A stretch of DNA of 64,000 bases from Semisulcospira habei. Taxonomy: Eukaryota > Mollusca > Gastropoda > Semisulcospiridae. The notes beneath the pieces were generated by a model, which was not told the DNA's origin, made no database searches, and was given only the letters and a program-made list of their open reading frames with translations. Positions 50,601-61,700 of this stretch are shown here, one piece after another; positions within the stretch are counted from its first letter, which is position 1; the number at the start of each line of letters is the position of its first letter. Where the stretch lies: the NCBI GenBank assembly GCA_036245525.1, contig BTPG01000006.1, forward strand, positions 93,678,650 to 93,742,649. The letters run 5' to 3'. A program made the position numbers and the translations under genes.

Positions 50601-53600
50601 GCCATATACCAACAGAGCCTCAATGAACTGCTTTCAATTTTTCCTGGCTATTGTCGCATCTATACCGATGGGTCAAAGTCTGAGGATGGGAGAGTGGCTG
50701 CGGCCGCAGTGTCCTCTCGCCATCCTAGACGCCCATTTAAGCACCGCCTCCCAGACCACTCATCTGTATTTAGTGCGGAACTGCAGGCGGTTCTGCTGGC
50801 ACTCAGGCATGCTTATCGATCTAGAGAAAGGAACTTCCTGATTCTGTCTGACTCTCTTTCTGCCCTGCAGGCCCTTCAGGGCACAGGAAATGACCACCCA
50901 CTGCTGGTGCAGATCAGAGAGCTCCACGCGGACTTGATGAAGGAATATTATGATATCATTTTTATTTGGGTGCCAGGGCATGTGGGCATCGAAGGCAACA
51001 GGATCGCAGATTCTGCTGCCAACGATGCCCGCAATGACCCTGTCCCTGACACACAGACTGTTTATAGTGATTTTAGACATGTGGCTAGTGCTTACATAGC
51101 CCGTGAGTGGCAGTCCGAGTGGGACAAAGAAGAAGCTAACAAGCTGCATGAAGCCCTTCCTAAGTTGTCCGACGGTCTACCTTATCGCTGCGGCAGCCGC
51201 CGTGAGGAGACTGTCTTGGCTCGGCTCCACATCGGCCACACGTATGTTACGCACTCTTATTTACTTAAACAGGAGCGTCCATGGTGTTATGCCTGCGACG
51301 AGCAGTACTCTGTTCAACACTTTTTGTTGTCTTGTGCTGATCTAATCGACACAAGGTATAAACATTTCACGGCAGACTCCTTGAAGGTTTTGTTCCGGGA
51401 TGTGCCCCCGGACAAGATCTTCAGTTTTCTGAGAGAGTGCCATATTTTTAATAAGATTTGAGCGTTTATAGATTATGATGTTTCTATTATTTTGACCTTT
51501 TTGAGAGTCTTCCGACGTTTTCTTTAAAGACCTGTGCGACATTTTAGCCTGACATATTTTTAAGGTATATTTACATCATGTCTTAAGACCTTTCTTTTAG
51601 TCTGGCTGACCAGATTTTTACCCTTCCCGCCGTGAGATGGCCTTAGTTTCCTGCTCGGCGTTAAACCCAAATAACTAACTAACTAACTTCTTGTGTTCTC
51701 TTCTGTGCAGGTATTCTCTGGTAAAGGCAGAAGACAAATGCAGCGTATGTACCTACCCTCTGATGACACGGTCCTTCTACCTGTTCCCGTGCGGACACAA
51801 ATTCCACATGGACTGTTTGATAGCTGAGGTGAGACATGTTGCTGAATGCTAGAGGCATAGATCCTCAAGAGCCCCTGCAGGCTGTGAGGGATTCATCATC
51901 ATCATCATCATCAGTCCCTTGCCCGAACTGGGCGTTGGGGAGACTGAAAGGCAGCAGCAACAGACAGTGCTCTCCACTGAGTTCTATTTTGGGCGGTGGC
52001 AAGCAAGTCTGGCATCTCGAGTTCGGTCCATTCTTTTATGTTTGCGACCCAACTCTTTCTCTGACGACCTCGCCGACGACTTCCTTCGAGAGTGCCTTGG
52101 AGGATAGTCTTGGACAAGGTGTTGTGTCGGGTCACGTGGCCAAACCAAGCAAGCTTGCGCCGTTTCACGGTTGCCAGAAGAGGTTCATGTGGGCCCACCA
52201 GGGAGGTGACGATGCTCCGTACATATTCGTTGGTTTTGTGCTCGCGGTACGAGATGCGGAGCAACTTCCTCAGGCACTTGTTCTCAAAGGCCTGGATTTT
52301 CTTTTCTGAGTCTGCAAGCAGTGTCCAAGTCTCACAGCCGTAGAGTAGAATAGACACTACGAGGGACTTGTAAAGCCTGTACTTGATGGTGAAGCTGATG
52401 GAGTTACTTCGCCATATCCTGTCCAGCCTGGCCATTGCGGATGTTGCTGTACCTATCCTGATACGGATCTCTGCTACGCAACTACCGTCTTTGGACAGGG
52501 TGGCTCCCAAGTACTTGAAGCTATTGACCTCTTCTAGCTTCTGGCCGTTCATGTGAATGTTGCTGCTGCTGTCGCTTGTGGTGTTGATCATCACTTTGCT
52601 TTTATCCGTACTGATCTCCATGCCATAAGACCCTGCGCTACTTGAAAGTTTGTCTGTCAGGTTTTGGAGCTCACTATTGCTGCCTGCCATGAGGTCAATA
52701 TCGTCTGCGAATCGAAGATTGCACAGGGATCTGCCACCAATAGAGATTGAAGTATGGTGGTCGTGGAGGGTTTCCTGCATGATCTTCTCCAGGAATATGT
52801 TGAAAAGGACAGGAGAGAGCAGGCATCCTTGACGGACACCGATCGTCGTCCTGAAGAACTCGCCTGACTGATTGTTAAGTAGAACCGCGCTGCAGGCGTT
52901 CTTGTAAAGCGCTTCTATCATTTGGATCAGTCCCTCCTCTATGTTGAACGATCTCATGACTTGCCAGAGTCCGTCGTGCCAGACGCGATCAAATGCTTTC
53001 CTGAAATCAATGAAGTTGTGGTAGAGTTCGCGCTGATGCTGCAGATGTTTCTCGATCAGGACGCGGCAGTTGAAAATCTGCTCTACAGTGCTTCTTCCAA
53101 CTCTGAAGCCAGCCTGTTCTTCTGCCAGCAGTTCCTCGGCGAAAGTTTTGAGGCGGTTGAGAATGATTCTAAGCATTACTTTGCTAGGTGATTGACTGAG
53201 TCTGTATCGAGACTGATAGTTCTGTAGTTCTGGCACTGTTTCATGTTTCCTTTCTTGGGGAGCAGGATCACTAGAGACTGTGTCCATTCTACTGGCCATT
53301 TCTTTTGCTCCCAGATCTTTTGACAGAGTGTAGTGAGGACCTTCGTTGTTACTTCTCCTCCATGTTTCAACAGTTCAGCAGGTATGTTGTCTACACCTGG
53401 AGACTTTCCTCCCTTCAGGCTGCGTACGGCTGCTTCCACCTCTTCAGCTAACACTGGCAGGTCTTCAGCCTTCCTGGCCCCAGCCTGGTTGTTTTGGAGG
53501 ATGCTGGTGTCTGGCTCAGCCTTGTAGTTATACAAGTCTCGGCAGTACTCAGTCCATCTGTTTAGTACAGCAGTGTTTTCCGTAAGGAGTTGGCCGCTGC

Positions 53601-56122
53601 TGTCTTCGATGACTGTGGCTGTTCGCTGTTGAGTCTTGGTGAGGGTCCTTAGCGTTTCATAAGCCTTCTTGCTGTTGCCGTTTGCCATGCCCTCTTCCAC
53701 GCTACAACACTGGTCTTCAATCCAATCTTCTTTGGCTTCTTACATGTATATGTATCTAGTTGGAAGTACAGCAGAACTTATTTCTAGCGACCACCTAGCA
53801 ACCATGAGAAATCCCCTGTCATTTAAGACTGTCGTTTAGGTGGCAAATGATGGTCTTCAACACATTTAGCCCCGAGTCCCTACAGCAGGAGATTGATTGA
53901 CCATGATAATTCAAGGGTAGTGCTAGATTAGCTTGGCGCCTGAAGGCGCCAAGCTAATCTGGCACTACCCTTGAATTATCATGGTCAATCCATCCTCTGC
54001 AACTGGTACATAGTCGTTAGTCAACACCTCCAAAATGTGAGAAATGGGACCTTGGGGCTAAAAGGGTTAATGACTGGCACTTTTTGCCTTTCAAGACTTC
54101 AGGAGCATTTGTCATTTTTGCCTTTCAAGACTTTTGAGATCACCTGTCTTTGAGAACACTTTTCTTGCCACAAACGTTGGTCACTCAAAACAGGTTATAC
54201 TGTTTTAAAATTTCAGTCATTTGCATCCTCCTGTTGTTTTTTTGTTATGTTCCTTTCGTTCGCACATAAAAATTTCTATGCTACAAAGGACGACACAACA
54301 CGCACATAGATTGAAAAAATGCCACATTTGATTTTGTGTTGCTACTTAAAAGAAAAATAAAAAATACTGTTACAACAACACATTGTCATATGTACCCAAA
54401 ATGTCATATGCATCCCCCAAAAATGTTACATAAACCAATAGTGAAGAAACATTTAATCATTGCAAATCCCCGGAAAAGGGGGTTACCAATCAAATGAGTG
54501 TGGGAGCTGCCCCTTTTTGTGTTTTTTTTTGCAATCTTTTGCTTGTTATGTTACAATTTTACTTTCTGTGAATATCATTTGTTCCTCGCCCAGGTGTTAC
54601 CTAGCCTGCCCGAGTCCAACAAAAAACAGGTGGAGACTCTGCAACGCAAAATTGCAGAGACAGAAGGTAGCCCCTTGCACAAGCAGACGGCCACTTCGAC
54701 CACGCAAGCAAAGAACTTGGATGTTCAGGTGAGAACTACACTGCCAGTGAAGACAAAAGACAGTACGTCCTTTTTTTTTGAAAAACAGGATTTTCATTGT
54801 ACTACAATGAAAATCTAGCTTTTCACAAAAATGTACTTAGTGTTTTGCATTACTGTTTTTGTTAGAGTTTTGTCCGTTTCTTTTGTAAGGGACGTGACAA
54901 CCCATTATAGTAATAATAATAATAATAATACATGGTACAGCTCTGACTTAACATATTGCAAATCGTTATATCGCGAACCAAGATATATCGCAGGGGGTAC
55001 CTTGGATCCTGAAAAAAATCGGACCGACCATGGACAACGCTGAACCGCGAAATAATTTGTCACCAGCCTTGGCTGTATCACGCTCCATGGGGTGCTTGCA
55101 TGTCTGACACGACAGCTGGGAGGGTGTCCACATACTGAACACCCACAAACCTTCTCCAGATGAATACATACATGCATGTATGTACATAAAGAAGGTAGGA
55201 GACAGAGTCAGTGTATAATGAGGGTCTAGGCTTCTGGCACATGGCAGATGTCCCCCCACTTGACTGGATGCTAGGCGCGTGGGAGCAGCTTCACACAGAC
55301 TGCAACATGAGCTCCTGCTAGATATGACCACACACGTAAATGCGTTAATAGGAAACACTGATTCGATGCGCATCAAGGTCTATGCTTTTCACAGGTGTCA
55401 AGTTTTGCCATGCTCGGCAGCCAGCGGTTATGACCTGGAGGGTGCGAAAACTGACACTGAACCCTCATTCACCTCCTCTAGCGAAGAACACAGGCAATGA
55501 TAGGAAGACCTTAGGCACAGCTGTGAGGGATAATGAATGTCTACGCTTGCTGCAGAATTAGGCGGACCTCTGTTATAGAGAGGTATTACTGCTGGTGCTC
55601 ACCGGTCATCGTAATTGGATTTTCTCACTGTGCGTGACGACTTCAAATAAAAACACACTAGCGAGGTGATCAACCAATTCATTGAAGAATAAAGGCTACC
55701 TAACTTGTCTTGGAAATTGTCTATTGATGTGTGTGAACGAGAACAAATGTTGTTAAATACGGTTTTTTTCCGTGATGCTAACAGTGCAAGTAAGTGTTTC
55801 TGATTATACTCAGCTTTGAAAGAAGGAACACACAGGCGATAGGTAATGCCTATGCACATGCCCCGATTCTCATCCGATACCCCCCCCCCCCACCCCACCC
55901 CACCCCAACCCACCCCCACCACCCCCACCCCCCACCCCACCCCACCCCACCCACACCCGCCCCACCCCCCCACTTACCCCTCCCTTGGCCCGATATCTCG
56001 CGGATGGATATATCGCGGTCCCATTTTGTGGACCCCGACGACCGCGATATATATCGAGTCAGAGATGTATTTATATAGCGCATTTCTCATAATAAAAATA
56101 ATATTTATAATATGACTCCGTG

Positions 56123-56155
<33 letters not shown>

Positions 56156-58665
56156 AGCAGCGTAATGGCGTCAAGTGTATGTTAAGTGAAGCGAGAAAAG
56201 CCTTTGTAAGAAATACTATTAAGAACAACAAAGATGGTCAGCTATTTGGCGTCCTGAATTCGCTTACCCGAGGCTCTAGTGCATCCACAGTAATCCCTAG
56301 TAATCTATCCGCTGACCTGTTTAATAATCACTTCCTATCTGTTGCTGAAGTTTTCTCAACACGAGGACCCCACCCGGGTCTGCCCTGGGGGACTTGGGTG
56401 GGGTTAGGTATTTTTTAGTTCCCAGGGTCACCCTGGTCAGCCCCACAGGGTGGGTTTTTCTCTCTATTCTGGGGCATGTGTTACTGTCTACCCGAGGTCC
56501 ATTCACCTGTATTTGCCTTTTTTAAACCCTCCCTACTGTCTGCACTGCCTGTAGCTCTTGATATTGGATGTGTGTTGCTAAATGGTCTTAGCTTTATTTA
56601 GGCCCCATGTGTTAGGTTTATTTAATGTGTTTGACCGGCTGGCGACATACATTCAATGTTCTGTTTAGTTGGTTGTTTTTTTTCACAAGCAGTGCAGGCA
56701 CGTCCTGAGAAAGCCTTGTTGCTGTCGGGACGTTAAGCAATGTACAATCAATCAATCAATCAACACGAGGTAGTGTCAATGATAAGTGTTTTGATATTTT
56801 AATTGACTACTGCAATCAGAAAAAAACTGTGTCTCCTTTTAGCATTCCATCGATTGCAATACATGAAGTAGGTAAATTCATAAGTAGTCTCGTGAACAAG
56901 AAGTCATCAGGCCCAGATGACATAAATACCTGAAGTTCTGAAACAATCTCTACCTTACATTGTTGAATCGCTGAAATACATTTACAACCTGTGTCTCCAT
57001 CAGTGTGTATTTCCTACACAGCTTAAACTTGCAAAAGTAGTTCCACTACCGAAATCCAAGGACAAGGGAAATCTGAATAATTATAGACCAATTTTGTTAC
57101 TGTCCATGTTAAGCAAACCTCTGGAGCGACATGTACACAAACATTTGTCTCAGTATTTAGAGACAAATAATATGCTTCATTCCTTCCAGTTTGGGTTTCG
57201 TCCAAAGTATTCCTGTCATACAGCGCTAAGCAGACTTACAGATAAGTGGTTATCTAACATAAACAATTCTCAACTGACGGGTGTTATTTACCTTGACTTT
57301 AAGAAGGCATTTGACCTGGTTAACCACAACACTGATAAGCAAACTTAGTCATTATTTAAAAAAACGTCTCAGCAGTTTCCTTCTTTAGTTCATACCTAAA
57401 GGGAAGAAAGAAAAAGGTTGTAGTTAATGGATCACACTCTGAACTGAAGGAGGTCAAGTTTGGAGTACATCAAGGGTCAGTGTTATGGCCTCTGCTATTT
57501 TGTTTATACATCAACGATCTACCTCTTCACCTATCGTCCGAATCTGTCAAATATGACTTGTTTGCTGATGATACTTCAATTCACACGGCAAATAAAAACC
57601 TCAATGTGGTTGCAAAAAAACCTACAACAGAGCCTTCATGAGGTGTCCGCCTGGTGTGAAGGTAACTCAATTAGTATCCATCCAGCAAAAACTAAGTCAA
57701 TGGTAATTGCGACACTCCCAAAACACCAGCTAAGCCCCCTTTCACTTGATTTGTGCTTCGAAGGCAATTCTATTGAGCAAGTCTCTGAACACCACCTCCT
57801 TGGAATTATCATAGATGATCAGCTGAAGTGGCAGGCACACACACTTAAAGTGTGTAAAACTGTTTCAAGAAACATTTTCATGCTGTCCAAACTGAAGCAC
57901 TTCACTGACTTTGAAACCAGGAAATTATTTTATTATGCACATATTTGGTCCCACATTAATTATGCTTCTATGGTGTGGGATGGCCGCAGAGATGTACATT
58001 TAAAATGACTGAACTCCTTACACAGCACGAAATGAATTTTACCTGATCCTACTTTGACAACAGATGATAAGATTCACAAAGCGGGACTTCTTTCTCTCAA
58101 GAATCAGTTTGCATTCAACAAAGGTGTTCTCTTGTTCAAGATTCGGAATGACAACACTCCAGAATATCTAACCCAGCTGCTAGCCCGGTCTCAGTCCCGC
58201 TATGGCGATACAAAAAGCCTGTATGTAGTATCCAAAACGAGAATAGACTTATTTAAAACCAGTCTAGCATTCTTGGGGACGACTTTGTGGAATTCGCTTC
58301 CATCCCACACAAAGACCACTCCAATGGTATCATGTTTCAAGAAAAGTCTTTTTAAACATTTATCTTAGCAGCTATAACTATCTGCAAGCTTTGCTTTCTA
58401 TACATAGATATCATTGTTAGTAAGTACCCATTCTACTGCTGTGTATGTATAGTGCTGCTGTGTTGTTGCTTTTTTTTTCTCACCTCCTTACCATTGCTCC
58501 CCCTCCCCCTAACACACCCATAGGCGTTGGTCATATACATGTATTAATGTAATGTAATTGTTGTGTTTGTTTGTAGATGTAGCAACAGCAGATTTGAAAA
58601 ATGGAATTGCCTCTGGCATTGTTAATATCTTTACCATTTAATATAATGATTCATTGATTCATTCA

Positions 58666-58712
<47 letters not shown>

Positions 58713-58718
58713 CATGCT

Positions 58719-58749
<31 letters not shown>

Positions 58750-61700
58750 TGTCTGCAGTGGCTGTGTACAGAACTACCGTAGAAATTACTCAAAAGACTG
58801 AGTGAAAAAGTAAGTTTTTAACTTTGCTTTGAACTGCGTAAGGGTGGAGGCATTTTTGAGCTCAGTCGGTAAGGAATTCCAAATTAATGGAGCATTATAT
58901 CTGAAAGAGCGTTCACTGGCAGATTTGAGATGGAACTTTGGGACTTTGAGAAGTTTCTCTCCTGATGAGCGCAGTGGGGTAAGTAATTACATTGGAGGAA
59001 AGGTATGATAGAAGATTGCCATCAAAGCGGCGGTATGCACGGGTTGCTATTACTGTATGAGCCAGTGAAGATCTTTCAGAATAGGAGTTATGTGGTCTCG
59101 TTTTCGCCTGCGCTTCACGAGCCTTGCAACATTATTTTAAACTCTCTGAAGGCGGTTAATCTGCTCAGATGGAAGACCAAAAAAGAAGAGAATTGCAGTA
59201 GTCAAGATGGCTCATAACTAAAGCATTCAGTAACTTTGCAGTGGTAGATTCAGAAAGACTGGGTCAGACAGACTGGGCGATTACATCCTGTGGCTGATTT
59301 TGTAAAATTTGCTTATTGTATGAAGGCTACATTACAGATTAAGGGATAGATCAACTCTCTTAGTTGAAGGGTGTTACGTTTGTGGTTGTGTTATTCTTTT
59401 TAGGGCATGTGTGTGTTAATCATAGGAAAGATCTGGTGTTCAATGAAGTTATTTTATATCAGAATCACACACCTTTTTAGTATAATTAGTTTTCTTTTGC
59501 ATGGAGAATTGCCATCGATTTTTGTTGTTTAGCTAGAATGTTGCATATTTTGCTACATTGTTGTGAAGTCTGGCCTAGATTTTACTGGAAGGTTCTCGAA
59601 AAGGCTTGATAATTCTAGTGACCTCAAATATGATGTCAAAATTTTGTAGCATACATGTTGGCTACATTTCACAACATTTATGGAATGCACCTAGATTTTA
59701 GTAGAAGATTGTAGACAGATCTAGAGTGTTCTTTTTAATGAATATTAATGAGTTTTGGTTACGTTTTCTTTTCGAATTGTTTGAGTTGTGTAATTTGCGG
59801 GATTGTTCTGGAAATCTGTAATAGTATAAATGATGGTGTTGGGAAATATGTGCATGCATTGTATGGGAGACTCTGTGTATCAAAACTGCGGATGCATGAG
59901 ACTGTGTATGAAAGTGTGGATGCATTGTGCTGATAGTCCATCATGAGAATAAAGTACTGTTAAAACTGTTACTCTAGTGTGGTTTACAACCTTGTGCCAC
60001 GTGTGACGAGTTGCAACTGAGTGAAGTTTCCTTACAAGAACCCCACGTGAGTGCATCTGGTGTGATTGCATCATACTATGACCACGACTACCACGTAACA
60101 AAGGGTGGTGCCAGAATAGCTTGGCCCCTCAGGCGCCAAGCTGTTCTGGCACCACCCTTGAACTATCAGTCAAATTTATTTCAAGCAATGGGTGTATCAG
60201 GATGAAAGGGTTAAAGAAACAAATTAGAGTGAACTTCTACTGGGTGCTGTTCCTTGACAGTGAGAACATCCAAGCAGTGTTCAGGGATATTTCATGTGAT
60301 CTTACCAGTCACTGTAGCATACGTCCTCATAATGGTCATACCAGGATTGTGTCTTAAATTGGGGATGTAAATGAAAGCATGTTTTGCTAGCAAGACGAAA
60401 TAAATTCTTATGAGCCCCTGCAGCTTCATGGGCTCATGTTACGAGAGAATGTTGTGCACTGGCTGAATCCAGTGAACTGTAAATTCTGTGTTCTGAACAC
60501 TACTCCTGATTTAGGGACAGTTAGGACATTGTTCATACAGAACAAGGACAGGCGTGATTTCTTTTTGGGAGTTGTTGCGCGTGTGGAGTATTTTGGCTGC
60601 TTGCTTAGGCATGAACACTCCCAGGTTCACCCAGCATGGCGAGGGGATTGCATCTATGGCAGATTTTAACCCCTTCACAGCCAGTGGATATATCAATGTT
60701 TCTTAAATCTTTGTTCATTCAACACCAAAAAGCCCCAGTCATCCAAGGTGATGCAAAGTGATGTCAGCAAGAGGCATAGATCCTCATGAGCCCCCACAAC
60801 TGCCTTGAAGTAAAGAGGTTAATACTTCACCATGGTGCTGTGTGTCATACCTTGATTTTTCTGTTCACAGGCCAAGTTACACGAGCTCGTGTCATCCGAG
60901 TGCATTTACTGTGGAGACTTCATGATCAGGTAAAATTAGTTTTCAAAGCGGGCACCTTACATAAGATGTGTGAAAATTGGAGTGCAGGGAGGGAGCAGTA
61001 GCATAGTGATGTAGTAGCCAGTGAGAAGCATACTGGTAGATCTGCACTCGGAAGGCAAAAAGACATCAAGTCCTTTTTTTGTGAGAAGCTGGATTTTCAT
61101 TGTAACACAGTGAAAACATTGCTTTTCACAAAAATATGCTTACCTGCTTCACTCAGCAGAGATCCTCCTGCGCAATATGCAGATGCTTGTCAAGCTTGAT
61201 CTGTTCCTCATGTATGCGTAGGTAAAATGTTTGTTATTGGAATATGAAAGCCACTTTATATTTAAACCTCTTCATCCCCACTGTGGTGTGATATAAATCG
61301 ACTGATAGTTGAAGGGTGGTGCCAGAATAGCTTTGCGCCAGAGGGTGCCAAGCTATTCCGGCACCACCCTTCAACTGCCGTAGTTAATTTTTTATTCAGA
61401 ACTGATATTCTTTTAAGGACAACTCCCAGATCTGGGAATTTAAAAGTTAGAGCTGAAAGTGAAAATAGATGAGGAATTTTCAATGTAAATATGATGGGAA
61501 TAGGTGAGTCAAGTAAGCGTATATTATATTCCTTTGATCCTCGGCTACGACCTGATACAAGATAAAATTGACCATGATAGTTTAAGGGTGGTGTCAGAAT
61601 AGTTTGACACCTAACTACTAGCTTACTCCCAAATGTGGTAATTTTGACGTCAGGTCTGAATATATAAACCGTTTCAACATGACTGCTTCAAAGACAATTT

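Larger units (their letters stand above)
46230..51687 (+). mobile_element. Full-length I-superfamily LINE (EN-RT-RNase H) inserted in VPS18 intron h-i
   Basis: An element of 5458 bp between exact 14-bp duplications TTCTTGTGTTCTCT (46216-46229, 51688-51701). It has a 5' UTR, ORF1 (46409-47769, frameshifted), ORF2 (47772-51461, one internal TGA), a 3' UTR with GATGGCCTTAGT and GGCGTTAAACCCAAATAACT, and a (CTAA)n tail. EN plus RT plus RNase H and a zinc-knuckle ORF1 place it in the I superfamily (I/Nimb-like), by family knowledge. The element is in the host sense orientation. Its right duplication is the pyrimidine tract of the VPS18 exon i acceptor. Confidence 0.95.

Noticed and set aside
46230..51687. 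Domesticated host gene from a LINE
   Set aside because: The exact target duplications, a stop codon and a frameshift mark an ordinary recent insertion.
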